A DNA stretch of 64,000 nucleotides. Source: Cylicocyclus nassatus (taxonomy: Eukaryota > Nematoda > Chromadorea > Rhabditida > Strongylidae). Under the pieces are notes generated by a model, which was not told the origin of the DNA, made no database searches, and saw nothing but the letters and a program-made list of their open reading frames with translations. Positions 33,180 through 47,000 of this stretch are shown here, piece after piece (the stretch's first letter is position 1; every line of letters begins with the position of its first letter). The DNA lies in the NCBI GenBank assembly GCA_958299035.1, contig CATQJL010000305.1, positions 69,470,792-69,534,791 of the forward strand. The letters are read 5' to 3'. The position numbers and the translations under genes are program-made.

Positions 33180-33770
33180 AAAATTTCGCCGTACTAAGTC
33201 CAGTTAAGAGTAAGCTTCATCTCTTTGCGTTCAACAGACATAATATGAACAACTATTTTTAATCAAATCGTTATGAAACATGCGAGGTGTACGTTGTACT
33301 CTAAGAGAGTTTTGTAGGGCAGAATATGAAGACATTTGTCGCTCTCCACAAAACTTACGACAAAAAAGCTTTTTCATCGTTCGTCGACCTTGCCAGTTGA
33401 AAAGGGGCACGATGAGGTCGCACCGTATCGCTACTCTTCATTATGTTAGTTTTCCAGTTGGCAAGGTTTCTCTAAAAATTTCGCCGTACTAAATCCAGGT
33501 AAGAGTAAGCTTCATCTCTTTGCGTTCGACAGACATAATATGATCAACTATTTCTGATCAAATTGATATGAAAGTGCGAGGTGCACGTCACACTCTAAGA
33601 GAGTTTTGTAGGGCAGAATATGAAGGCATTTGTCGCTCTCCACAAAACTTACTATAAAAAAGCTTTTTCATCGTTCATCGACCTTGCCAATTGAAAAGGG
33701 GCACGATGAAATCGCACCGTATCGCTACTCTTCATAATGTATTAGTTTTCCAGTTGATAAGGTTTTTCTA
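33180..33770 (+). repeat. Two-copy tandem duplication of about 295 bases
   Basis: Units at about 33180-33475 and 33476-33770 both start AAATTTCGCCGTACTAA. Both include TAAGAGTAAGCTTCATCTCT, CTCTAAGAGAGTTTTGTAGG and GACCTTGCCA. They differ by scattered substitutions and short indels. No conserved reading frame spans both, so it is probably a non-coding repeat. Confidence 0.8.
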
Positions 33771-34476
33771 CCTGAAATCGCAGATGAAATTCTTTTCAAT
33801 GTAATATCTTTAAAGCAGATGTCTCAAAGAGACTTTACCCGATAGGGAGAACAAGACATCCGGATTGCCTTTGGAACTTCAAAGGATGTGACGGAACAAC
33901 AGTTGATATATGAATTCTAACCAATGTATACTTTGCAAAGAAGAACGCAAGGAAAAAGAAAACAACCGAGAAATAGGTAGACGGTTTTTCCAAAGGATGC
34001 ATTATCAAGAAGTCAGCTGATTACTTCTGCACAACTTTTGCGAATAAAATTAAGGCCGTTACCAGAAAACCCAATGGCGCAAGCAAGAAAAAGAAAAAAT
34101 GGTACCTTTACAGTAGCATTTACATTACTCAAAAATTGGTTGTTTGAGTTCAGTTATTTCAAGTTTTGTCCGTTATCATACCTCTTTCTAGACTGATATT
34201 TTGAAGAAAAAAGCGAATTTATAAATGTTTTTTAAGTAGTTGAAGTAGTATTTCTATTTATTCGCACCAAATTGTCACAAAATGCTCTTTGAGATGAAAC
34301 TCTTTAATAATAGAATTGTTGAGAATTTTTAAGTAAAGCTGATGTGTTATTGTGATCCTTATAGACAGCATAAAAGTCATTAGCGCAATGCCATAATATA
34401 ACTTTGGCCAAAGCAAGACTAAGCCTGCGTTCAACATTAGAATGATAAAAATTCTCAGTTCAGTGCGGATGTCATA

Positions 34477-34812
34477 TTAGGTTGAACTAAAAGTGATGTT
34501 GCTTTGATTTTGAAAAATCGTGACTGCCCCCTTGTGAGCGTATCTGCTCACAAAAAATAGGATGTGAAAAAAAATTTATTCACTTTTTAGCACTAGTTAC
34601 TAGCTCCGCTGTTCTTCGACGACAAGGAACTCCAAAAATAAAAATTCGAATAGGAGAGCCTTCAACCCTGGATTCTGAAAAATTCTTCAAAAATCTGAAA
34701 CACTGCATAAAAATTTGGATACATGTCTTTTACCATTTACGCAAGCTGCTCTTTCTAAAGCTCTTTTTAGCGCTTTGAGTTTGCATGCCACTTTAACTAT
34801 TAGCCAACCTAA
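34477..34812. mobile_element. Short mariner-type MITE
   Basis: It starts after TA with TTAGGTTGAACTAAAAGTGA and ends GTTAATAGCC-type sequence then AACCTAA at 34812. The inverted ends are imperfect. It is 336 bases with no frame. The right TA is not preserved. Confidence 0.6.
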
Positions 34813-35577
34813 TTCCGGCCAACTTACTCAAACTAGCTAGCGCTATAGAATAGTGCAGTGATTTTTACACAAGACCTAATTGTAATTGACCTTCAAAGTG
34901 AATAAAACTTAAAGATAAAAGAACATCTTTGATCAAAAACAAAGCCCCCTGTATACTTTTATAAGACTTTTCTCACACGAAAACTTTGTATTCGTGGTGC
35001 GTTGTCGTGGCCAAGCCTATATCAAATTGCCCCGACAGTTTATTTTCAAACTAACCACCAATTTTCATAGAACAGACAGAAGAGACGAAATCATAGCTGA
35101 TCGTGAGTCTTCTATTGGTCCATCCAGCACACGCGATTACCGCCATAGCTATTAGTATTGTTCTATGAGTATGTGCCAGAAACTTCTATTGAAAAGTTTC
35201 TTTTTAAGCCTTAAACGACGCAGTAAAGGGTTCATTTTTTAGTCGAAATTTCCTACTTTAACTTTTTAAAGATTTCATTGATAGCGCGGGAGCATATTAA
35301 AACCGGGCTCAAAAGTGACCCAATCAGGTCGTTCCAAATTGCGATACAAATTTCACTATTTGCAAAAAATGCCTTGGAAATTAAGCTTGAATTATTTGAA
35401 ATTCAAGAGTTACGTTGTTGATACAGTTATTAGCATAATTAGAGAGATTGTGATCCTAATAGATTGATGAGCCGTAAGCGCGGACCATCATTTCAGCATT
35501 CACAAGGTTTTGATGACAAAACCATAAACATTACAAAGAGGAGAGTAAACTGCATCAAAACAAACTACAAAGGAAGT
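34813..35577. other. No recognised feature
   Basis: I see no exon, RNA or repeat end here. The strands have only short open frames without splice context. Confidence 0.4.
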
Positions 35578-35745
35578 GCGGAAGTGGCAGTGGCCTTTTA
35601 ATATGAAATAGGTATCAAATAAATCAACTGAAACGCTTATTCCAAAGTAGTCTTTCTTAACTGCAAAACATATCTGGGTCAGGAGTTCGTGAATCTTATC
35701 TGGAAATCTACAACGCTGAGAGTAGCCAAAACTGTTAAAGCCCAT
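35578..35745. mobile_element. PIF-like element fragment (CAAGG family)
   Basis: CAAAGGAAGTGCGGAAGTGGCAGTGGCCTTTTAATATGAAATAGGTATCA follows the left arm of the 15276 element block by block (shown here by position: 35578-35627). The family's inner CTTATCTGCGG motif is decayed and the right arm was not found. Confidence 0.5.
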
Positions 35746-35930
35746 GTATTATGTGCACATAGATGAGATAGTCTCTCAATGCTTAGTGTAATTCTACTTC
35801 TTCCTCAGTGTTGTGCCGTAGTGCTCGACAAATCGAACAATTTTCGTAATCACAGGGTACTTTGAATAATGTAAAATTCGGTGAGCAAAATGCTCATAAC
35901 TCTCATCCTAGACTTGCATTGCATTTCTAA

Positions 35931-36860
35931 GGCTGGGTTCATACTGATCCGAAAGTTCCAGAACAGCTCCTGCACAGTTTTCAAACTGCGTTGGAATTGC
36001 GTCGGAACCATTGAAAACCGCCGGAACCGCCGCAACTGCATGCGCTGTAGCCGCCCGCACGGTGGGAATTAGACTTTTTGACCGTTTTCAGGACGGTTCT
36101 CTCCAACTTCACTTACTTCGTTCTGTTCTTCTACTTTGCTTTTCCTTGTGATGAGAAGAGTATCGCGAAGCGTGTGGTTGGAGAATGAGCGCCGTTCTGC
36201 TTCCTGGTATCCGAGAAACTGTGTATCCATTTTTTCTTCGTTTTTTTGTTCAGGACTACTGCATGTCCAGGAAGCCTCTGCGTAGTTTTCGCAGTCATCT
36301 GTCTTAAGCTAGGACATGCAAGCAAATCTTAGAATACAAAAAATTTATGCAAAAAATTATGACTTTCCTCTACTGTTCTGATATGTTTCATTTTTGGGTA
36401 TTCTCAACCCCTTTCCCTTTTCCATATCATTGTTTATCCTTTCGTTCTTCTACATCGCTTCTCCTTATGACCAGAGAAAGCTGCAGCTTGAACCGGGGAA
36501 ACAATGCACGCTGTTCTGCTCCATGTGTCCGAGAAAATGGGTCTTTGTGCGTTCGGCCATTCTTTCTTCGTTACTTTGTTCAGATTTAATTCATGTGCAC
36601 TAGAAAGCTGTCTGCCTCTTTTAATACATATGGGGTACTAAGCAGCGGCTTCTTGGAACATGAAGTAAGTCTGAATAAAAATAAAAGAGAGAATGGACGG
36701 GAGCACGAATACTTATTTTCCCAGATACATGGAAGCAGAACGGCGCTTATTCTCCAACCGCGCTTCATCGTTGAAAACCGTCAAAAAGTTTGACGTCCGC
36801 CGTTCAAAATCACATGTTGGCGGTTCCAGCGCACGCAACACAGTTTCGGCCAAGTTCTAG
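35931..36860. mobile_element. PIF/Harbinger-like element, right end lost
   Basis: The left end follows TAA and reads GGCTGGGTTCATACTGATCC, matching 43478. The inside has repeated modules of about 340 bases with GAGCGCCGTTCTGCTTCC and CGTTCGGCCATTCTTTCTTC-type segments, arranged in inverted fashion about the centre. No matching right terminus is seen before about 36860. It ends just downstream of the bestrophin gene's last exon (stop at 37074). Confidence 0.6.
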
Positions 36861-37073
36861 CACAATTCAAGGACGTATTTTACGTATTTCACGTCAAAAA
36901 GCCATTGCTACTTCTGACCCTCTTGTTAGAAAGCTTTCCAGATGTTGCTTCGAGGTTGTGACCTTACAAGAGAAGAAAAAACATCTTGGACAATCTTCAG
37001 ATTGCCTCATTCAAATTTACGTAGCTATCTCTTAATTCATATTCTTCAAAAAATCAAAGAGTACACAGAACAT

Positions 37074-38028
37074 TCAAAGCTTCACGAAATCTTTCTCTTC
37101 TTCATCATCTTCCGGTGCGATGCTTTCCTCCGCAACGATGCTCAGTGCTCTTGCATCAGCTGTAAAAAAATTTCTAGAACTGTGTTTTCTTTTCAAAGCT
37201 ACTATAGTAAGACTATCATAACCTACGCCTTTGAAAGTTTAGCGTTACGACCTTTCGCAGAGGAGAATCTGGAGGAACTGGTGGGACGGGACTATCCTTG
37301 AGCGGTTTGATTGTTTGGGTGCGGTGTCTAGATGATTTAGTACATACATACATACACACATACATATATAGATACAAACGTGTACATACACCCATAGATA
37401 GACATATATAATTATATAACTTCTGACACACTTATTGTTCTGAGATTTTGGAATTTACTATGCATGACCTTACATCATATAATATCTTGCTCTATAGACA
37501 ACAACTTCTCACAGACACAGAACAGGCGTCGATTACAATTTAATTTCATCAACATTTTTTCGTCCCCCTTCTCTGAGAGATATTTAGAGATATTTATATT
37601 TTCCCATATATTAAAGGCAGTGGCTCGGCAAATCGCAACCTAGTCAAATTTTTGCTTACCTGGGGTTATTCATTACGCTGATCCCGAAAATCCACTTTAG
37701 AGAGCTTGAAAACGGCGAAAACATGCGTTTTTGAATGCCCTTCGCTTTGAAGTTGGACGAGTGGAGCAAGGCTGATGACGCTGAAGCGTTGCAGGACCCG
37801 ATGGCTACAGCATTGAGGCGGGCATTCTCCAATGGTGGGATGGAAATTGCCAACTCGTCCGGGTGCGTGTAAGATTGGCTTGTGCGTGTAAGTTTGAGAG
37901 CAGTTTTCTCGGCAGGGAAGGCATGCTGCGCAACCGGGATTGCACTGTTTTCATACTTGGGCGATAAGGAACCTACTGCGTTAAAATCATGCGTTGTTAA
38001 GTTTTGCCGATCCACTGTCTTCAAGTTA
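37074..38028 (-). CDS. Bestrophin gene exons 11-13 (C-terminal tail)
   Basis: Exon 11 (38028-37660) follows a TAAAAAAG acceptor and starts in the phase left by exon 10. It encodes [15 protein letters not shown]...[13 protein letters not shown] and ends AACCCCAG|GTAAGC. Exon 12 starts at 37291 after GGATAG and encodes the proline-rich [14 protein letters not shown]. Exon 13 (37159-37074) follows TTTTTACAG and encodes [17 protein letters not shown] to the stop at 37076-37074. Only the distal exon 12 donor (GGC|GTAGGT, 37227) joins exon 13 in the open frame. The nearer donor (AAG|GTCGTA, 37252) would give a five-residue end. A low-complexity ATAC/ATAT tract (37335-37400) lies in intron 11. Confidence 0.6.
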
Positions 38029-41000
38029 CTTTTTTACAGAACATATTATTCTCACAAGCGGATCGAATACTAAGGAAGTTTTAGGTTAGTTTCCATTTTC
38101 TCATTTTGGTTCTTACTCCCACGGCCTTCCCTCACTACTGATGAGATTCGGGGAAGGTCGTATATCAATCTAATTTCCATATAGTGAAAGGATCGAAACG
38201 GAAATTGGATATATCTCAGTTTTTTCTTTTATTTTATTTATTAGTGGTAAAAATTCAGTAACACAAGAGCTGGTTTATTTTTAGATCGCGCGTCATTTCA
38301 GATCAAAGCTTCTTCGCCTTGGCATTGTAATGAAATAAAATAAAAGAATTACTGTAAGCTAACTATCATCTAAAATGATAAATGTTGTACAAAATTCAAT
38401 TTTTGACAAAAACCACTCAGAATTAACACTTAGATTTTGCTGAACACATTTAACCCAAATGTAGTTAGTATGTTCTTCAATCTTACTCAGCAAGCTCACG
38501 ATAGAACTCATGTTTCGCCAATTAATTGGAGGCACTAGAAGAACTTTAGTCAACATAAAAATGTCGTAGGTGCTTGGACTACAGAACCCACCGGTTCATA
38601 CATGTGAACAGCAAAAAAGACTTCAATCCGCAACAGCGGAAGTTAAAAATGGGCCTTGTCACAAATGTGGCAGCAAAGAATTAAGTGACTTTTAGCACAG
38701 CACTATAGGTCTTTTGCATCTTGAACATACAAGTGACCTTCGCCTACTATTCTCAGGGCTCGGTACAAGGTGGTTCTCGCGATATTTTGTAAACGTAATT
38801 CCCCTTGGCTTCACAACAAAATTACGAAGTCCCCTATGAGACCCTCATAATTCAACTAAACATATATTACAAAAGATAGCACAGATTGCAAAAAAGAACA
38901 TCAAACACTTGATGAAAAAACTGTCCTATACTCTAACTTGCGGCTTGCGGCGCACCACCTTGCCCTTGAAGCAGAATTGCAACTCCCTACTACCCATTCA
39001 ACACCAAATTTGGTGTCATATTAGCTCCTCTTCAGCGTAAACAACCCTTTTCTAGCGCACATTTTTCAACTCCTGCGCTTGTAAAAAGACTGCTTTTGGA
39101 TCGGGAATTTGCTGGTTTGCTGAAATGGATCGGTTGATCGGTTAACGCGACTTGCGACGTCCCCATAATGCCCCGGGCAGACTTCACGCGATTTGATCGT
39201 CGCGACTGAATCGCGACGAGACAACTGTTACAACATCATTCCATGCCGATCAACTTGCATTCGGTTGTGATACTTTTCCAGCCCGAAATTTGTGAATGTG
39301 AAATGAAAATGAATGGAAATCTTGGCGATTATATCGCGACGATTGAGTCGCGTGAAGTCTGTCCGGGGCCTAAGATGACGAGGTGGAGTAAGAGAAGGTG
39401 GAGGAGTGCTTGTGAGGGCGGATGGGGGGGGGGGATGAAAGCTGGTGGCAAGTATGTGTATGACTCATTAAATAATAGCCATGGGATGGATAAGTTTTGT
39501 TCTCAAGGAAAAGGGGGAGGGGGAGTTGCACAAACTTTTTGGCTCAGAAGGCATGAATCCACCAAATACTTTTCATCTTGATTTCAAAAAATCGCAATCT
39601 GTTATAAATATTTTTGAAGTTTGCTGTCGATCAGTCTCAGCAATATCCGATTTTCTTGAAAATTTTTTGCCACTCCGGATGCTCCGATTTAGCACACGAA
39701 GCGATTGGATTTTTCTTTACATACACCCTGCTGAGTTAATACATGCGTTCTTTGGGCTTTGCTTGGGGCTCTGCAATATCTTCAATATTTTTACCATCAA
39801 AACGATCCAGCCTGCTCCGTAAGCCAACTGTGAAAAGCCTGACTATTTTCGGTAGTCCCTATGGCTGTCTTTTCAGAATCCTTGAGGAATTGAGTTTTTT
39901 GAGCATTTTTCAAAGTTGCGCGCTATACCACATATTCATCGAGCAAGTGGCATACTGGTTAAAAGCGCTTTAGCTCTTCCAAATGCAATATCAAATATGC
40001 AACTTATCTTCTAAAACAAAAAGTTGAGAATATCATAATATTACTTGAAAGGCAATTTCTGGGGCATTGAAAAATCAAATCAAGTCTCAAACTTATATTC
40101 CAAAACTGAGGTTTGAGATAAGCTGCACATGGATGAATAAAGCATAAAATGTTTAACAGATGATAACCAGAAAGTATTCACATGCGATCTCCTGCCTAAA
40201 GGAAATGGTACCTCGACCTCGATAATTTGTTTTCCTGCGCAGAAATTGCTCAAAGATCAACATTACTCGCACTGACTGCCTTCATTTGAGTAAGTACAAA
40301 AGTTATGACACATATGCTTGTTCTTTGAGCCTTGGTTGGATAACACTGATTTTCTAATATTTAAACACCTGAGGCTTCTGATTGCTTTTCTTTTTTCAAA
40401 TGAGCAGCAATTATTCTTCACACTTTCGACCACTCTAAGAAATTTGTGGTAGTTAGATATCTAACGATAAAGGACATAATAGATTTGCAGAGGTCCCACT
40501 ATTTGCGGAAGTATTTCCGCACTTATATTTTATTTCGGAAAGTTTTGAGCTTCTTTCTATTAGGTTGTCAAGAAAATAATGTCGTTTTTTTTTGTTTGCT
40601 TTAGCAAAGCAACCAGAGTCAACCCTACAAAGGATAAGGGGTACTGTTCGATAAAAGAAAGCAAGCTCTACAAGATGGCGTTTATAATTTTGCACCAAGC
40701 TCGATCCAAAAAAAGTTTGAACTCGAAATCTAAAGATTTTTAAATGTCCAAAAAATCGAAAGAAATCAGATCTTCGTGCAAATAATTTAATGGGACCTCC
40801 CACTCACACACGTCAATACTTTCAATATCAGACACCCACAAGTGCAGTTTTTGTATTTTTTCCTTGACTAGAAACTGAGAAGACGAAAATTTTCATGATA
40901 TTCTCAAAGCGTGCTGAGCCGTTCTTGCATATGTAATTCTATACTACGAACCTAGTTAAGCGTAAATATAGATTTTCAGCCTACGAGTGATAGTTTTCGA

Positions 41001-44000
41001 AAAATATTGATTTCAGCACTGAAATTGAGAAGAAGGAAGCTGATTTCAATATTTCCCAAAAACTACCGCTCGGATGGGCTGAAAATCTAAAATTATACTT
41101 ACCTAGACTTGTAATATAGAACTGCATATGCAAGAACGGCTCAGTATTGCTTTGAGAAAATCATGAAAATTTTCGTTTTCTCTGTTTCTAGTCAAGGAGA
41201 AAACACAGCAACTGCACATGTGACGTCTGATATCGAAAGCATTGACGTGTGTGAGTGGGAGTTTCGTATAAAATATGTGGACGAAGATCTGATTTCTTTC
41301 GATTTTTTGAGCAATTGGAAGTCTTTAGATTTCGAGTTCAAACTTTTCGTGGATCAAGCGTGCAAGATCATAAGGGTTGACTCTGGTTGCTTTGTTAAAG
41401 CAAGCAAATAAAAAACGACATTATTTTTTTGACAACCTAATACAGCGTGTCCCAAAAAATGATTGTAAATAACTCTTTTGTGGTGAAGTGTTTTGAGAAG
41501 CTTTAGGTATATTTTGTAGAGCGAGGTTCAACTTAGATTTACAGTGTAGAGCTAAGCGCCGATCTTTCATTCTTACTGTAGGATTACGGCAGAAACTTTA
41601 AAGAGGATTTTGAGCCATGAAAGGCCATATTTTGTTCCAGAAAGAAACCAAAACAACTTGAAAACTCTCATACTGGGCTAACTAGAGTTGCTGATTCTAA
41701 ATGTGAGGTTCGCAACTCTTAATGCTTCATTAAAAAATTATGCGAGGTAAGCAGTAGCAGACGTTTTTAAGCGTTCCTAAAAAGTGCGGTTATACCGTTT
41801 AGAAAGCTTCTCAACCTTGTAAAGAGTTGGGTATTGAACTCAGGGTCCATAAAAACCCTATTACACAAATTTCCACATTTTTTTTTGAAAATTTTTGAAA
41901 CGGCAGCTTTTTTCACAGCGACACCATATGTTTGAAGTTTCTACCGTACTCCTACAGTAAGAATGAGCGATCGGCGATTCGCTCTACAGTGTAAATCTAA
42001 GTTGAACCTCGCTCTACAAAATGGTACCTAAAGCTTCTCGAAACACTTCACTACAAGAGAGTTATTTACAATCAAACAGTATACACATTTTTTGGGACAC
42101 CCTGTATAATGAACTCTAGGCAAAAATTAGACTGGAAATTAAGTTTTGCAATTTTTCCACCACTTTCTCTCCCTGATTTAAGCACCCATTCTTTAGCTTT
42201 TAGTCGGAAGACATACTACAAATGCAGCTGTTGTTTGGAAGTGACACCACCCATGCGAGGGACACGGTAAGTAACGGAGGGCAACTGGCAAGTAAGCAAG
42301 ATAGAATTGACAAATTTAGATAAAACTTGGTCGAGTCATTCGATATACTGATCACAAAAATAATACTCATTTCTTCGCATGGTAGGGCTCTTTTTGTAAA
42401 GTTACGAAGATTGTGTTCGTTTTTTTACGTTGACAACAATTGAATTTGACATTCCTGCTTAGCAGGTCAAGTTCCTGTGTAGTCTCACAGTCTCAAAAAT
42501 CTCAGTTCCGACTCTAGACTGAAGGATCTCCAAAGTAGATTTGACACTTTTAACGCTCTTTTCTTCTCGAGCATGCCAGATTTCGATCTGTTCTCAACTC
42601 AGAAATTTTTTTAGCTGAACTTAGTAGGCAACCTCCAATTATACTTTGCTTGCAGTTTCGCCTCGATATGTTTGATTAAATTAGGTGAGCGGCTTTTGAG
42701 CTTTACGCATGGTTTTTTTTCTTTGCAACCTGAAAAACCTCATGTATGACCGGGCCCTAAGAATGCGTAGACTCATTTTGTTATTTAAAGAAATTGTGCG
42801 TTTTTGTAGCTCACTATGTAGTCCACCTAATGCCAAAACTGAAGGGCGTCCTACTCAAAAAGCATGAAGTATGAACAAAGACGATCCTATATCAAAAGCC
42901 TTTTTGACTTTTCATGTGAAAGTCCTGTCTTCTGTCAATTATAGGTAAAACTTAGATCCGCGAAATTAAAAGTGTTACTTACGGAACTCCCAAAGCGCCG
43001 CTTATTTTCCTAGCAAGCGACGGCGTTTTGCGTTGTCTAAGCGACTCATCTGTAATTTATAGACTATCATCACAACTTTGTGAGCAAAACTAGTTACCAT
43101 CAGTAGAGGGACTCCTGCTAACAGCCACCATCTCAACATGATTACCTTTAGCTAACCTGAAATGCAACATTTATGAGGTCATTACTTAACGTGAAAGCGG
43201 GCAACAAGCGCCACCTTATTTACAGTCTTGTTGAACTGTCTGTTTCAGTTATCAATCAATCAGCATGGAACTAATACAAGTTATTGAAATGGGTGACGAT
43301 GTAAAGAATATAGAAATAATTATAGTGAAATTTTGCAGAAAATTGCGAGCCTTATGGCATAGATAAAAGTATCGGAGAGAATGTCTCTAACTTTTTGCGC
43401 GGAAGGCCACTTTACTATGCCAAACTTTAACATCATTTGAGGATTAGCGAGTACTAAATACAGTGCTTGGGCCTTTAGGCTGGGTTTATACTGATTCCCA
43501 TGTTCTGGAACTGTTCCCGCACAGTTCTGGCACTGTGCTGGAACTGTGCGGGAACAGTTTCAGAACTGTGCTGCATGCGCTGCAGCCGCCCCGCACCGTT
43601 TTGAACGGCGGGAGTTGAAGAATTTTGACCGTTCTCAACGGTTTTTCTTTCAGATTTCTCTCATTTTGGCCTTATTCCTCCACCCGCTTCCCTTTTTGAT
43701 AGCAGAACTTCGAACTCGAAGCGGGGTTGAAGAATGAGCGCTTTTCTGCGCCGTGTATTTGGAAAGATGGGCTGTCGTGCGATTGTCCATTCTCTCTTCG
43801 TGATTTTTGCTCAAAACTTCATTTGTTCCAGGAAGCGGCTGCCTAGTTTCCATAGCCATCTGCCACGAATTAGAGAGTCGGAGCAATTCTGAATCTGCAT
43901 GAATTGGGACTTATCTCTTGCTTTTGATGATTTTGGGCGTTCTCAGTCCCTTTCGTTTTTCCATATCGTTGCTTCTTCGTTCTTTCTTCTACCCCGCTTC

Positions 44001-47000
44001 TCTCAGTGATGAGAAAAACGTGAATTTGAAGCGGGGTTGAAGATTGAACGCTGTTCTGCTCCATGTATCCGGATAGATAGGCTGTCGTGCGCTCGTCCAT
44101 TCTCTCTTCGTGATTTTTGCTCCAAACTACTTCATGTATACTAGCAAGTCGCTGCGTAGTCTCCATCTGTATTGAAATTGACATAGACAAGTCTCTAGAA
44201 CACATGAAGTAGGCCTGAACAAAAATGGCAGAGAAGATGGACGAGCGCACGAAGGTCCATCTTCCCGGATACATGAAGCAGAACAGCGTTCAATCCTCCG
44301 CTTCAAATTCACAGCTTTTCTCATCATTAGGAGAAAGGGGGTAGAAGAAAGAACGGAGAAGCAACGATATGGAAAAACGAAAAAGGCTGGGAACGCCCAA
44401 AATCATCAAAAACAAAAGACAAGTCCCAACTCATGCAGTTTCAGAATTTCTCCTGCTCCTTAATTCGTGGTAGATGGCTATGGAAACTATGCAGCCGCCT
44501 CCTGGAACAAATGAAGTAGTTTTGAGCAAAGATCACGAAGAGAAAATGGACGAGCACACGACAGCCCATCTATCCGGATAAATGGAGCAGAACAGCGTTC
44601 AATCCTCAACCCCGCTTCGAGTTCGAAGTTCTGCTGATCAAAAAGGGAAGCGGGGTGGAGGAAAGACCAAAATGAGAGAAATCTGAAAGAAAAACCGTTG
44701 AGAACGGTCAAAATTCTCCAACTCACGCCGTTCAAAACGGTGCATGCGCTGCACCGTTCAAAACGGTGCAGCGCATGCACCGTTTTGAACTGTTCCCGCA
44801 CAGTTCCAGCACAGTGCGAGAACTGTGCGGGAACAGTTCCAGAACATGGGAATCAGTATGAACCCAGCCTTACTTGAAACTCACGGTAACTCACTCGATG
44901 CCTTCAGCTGAACCTTGCAAGGCACCATCCGTACCCTTTTTGTGACTTTCCTCAGAGTATATTGGCTGAAAGTCGGAGTCAATGAATTGGTCTTGCATGA
45001 GCTGAGGGCAAACACCGTAAGTATTGTCCACGATAGCCATACCTGTCTAAATTTATGACTTAGATGCTAATCTCGAACAAATTTAAAAAAATAAGTACAG
45101 CGATATTTTTGTCTATCAGAAAGTTGCACTCAAAATCGTCATCGTCTTCTCCAAGGGGGTTCAGTAGCGCTTCAGCAACCTAAAATTTGAGAGAATTCGC
45201 TGCGCAGAGTTCTCACAAAAGAGAGTCAAGAAGTTGAAGTTGCCGAATCCTACGAACTGCATGCCATTACTGAGAGCTTGGAACGCCAATTCCAAATCTG
45301 CTTAAGTTATCTGCAGAGCGCATTTGGAAAAACTTATGGGCATTTTTCTGAAGCGAAAAAATGAATTAGTGGCCGGGTAATATTGATTACTAAAGCCTCT
45401 GAAGACCTTAAATAAAGCAGTGGCTAGATCCTTCTGCGTAGTAAATCAATTCATCCTATTTCGTCAATTGACTGGGAAGGCTGTAACAATTGATTTCCTT
45501 CTTGTTATTAGAACACTTACGACTCAAAAAAAGCTCATAGCAGTCGGGCTTTACTGGTATGGAAAGTAGCTTTGGAGTCATCGCTCCAAGCTCTCATTAT
45601 GGGTGTGCAGCTCGTGGTAACAGGTCACTTCAACTTCGTGATCCTCCCTTGTCAGAATGATGCGCTCGTATTTGCGCTTACCTTCATCCAACCAATGAAG
45701 AAAATGAATTCCAACACCGTCATGAACGGCACATATAGATCAATCTAAAATTGATGCGATATCAATGTGTAAAGAATAATAGCAAACGGTAGTAGTATGC
45801 TTCTGCTGGAGAAAGCCGTAAGCTAATAAAAAGTCCAGTCTGTTTTTCATAAACGCTGGAAATAAATAATGACCTCTGCAGTGAGCGCCAGGAGTTTTAG
45901 AACCAGCCAGGTAGAGTACCATATAAGCCTGACAAAGATGAGAGGAACGTCTGACGAATGCAAGGTCAACAGTGAAAATGAGAGTCTTTTACAGAAATGC
46001 AAGAACAGAGTAAGCGTCGGTTCAGCTAGTGTGATATGTACTTGAGTCCATAGCTGCGCTCGTATGTTCAATTATAGCCATTCTTGAAGTTTGCAAAAAA
46101 TTAAACAATTTTAGTTGCTTTACTGTTCGTAGAAATGCTATTGCATACAATCTTTATCTTTAAGTGTAGTCGGTTAAGAAAACGAAGCTAGGCACTGTTT
46201 CAACGTTTTTTTGTTTAATAAAAAAAGAGCAAAAAATTAAGGTTGCCAAATCCTCTCGGGATGCGCAAAGGTGACAAAATTCCGTATTTTTGACTAGAGC
46301 AATACAAAATAGCAGATCACAGGTTTGTTGTTATTTGCTGTGCAGAAAAAGCTTGTGTGTATCTATTTTCCACATTCTGCACACTCATCAACAGCATATA
46401 AACGAAATTCAACAGTTCAATGACGAGGAAAGAATACTTATTGACCGTGGCCATGAGGATATCGCTAAATGCGTTTTGCGTTTTGAAACGGATATTACGA
46501 CTCTGCTTCCATTTTCCGTTGTATGAAATTGTTTGAGATAACTTTTGGGCTTTTCTCCGCATAATTTTTGCACAAAAGCATAGTGAAACTCACTGATAAC
46601 TAATTTTCTTGAAATCAAACATAACTTAGGAAAAAGTGTGCAAGTTGTTTTTTTTTTCAAATATTGTTTCGAGGAGCGAAATAAGGCAGCGTCTTGCTTA
46701 ATTGAAACAGTGCAAATTTTTATGCCAAAGAACTTATTTCGTATTATTTCAGACAGTGGCTAAGCAGACAGCAAAAGAAAAATTGAAATCAGCCTACTAA
46801 CGCTCATCTAGTGATATTCTCACATGATCACGGTCACCAAGTATCTTCCTCTCTGAGCTTTCAAAAGCTAGCATATTTTTCCCCCCTACATTGCCATTAG
46901 AATATTGGATAACTTGAACTTGAGAACTGACAAGTAATAGTAAAAAAGACTGCCTTCCGCAAAAATAACTAGTTATATATAAACTAACTTCTCGCAGTAA

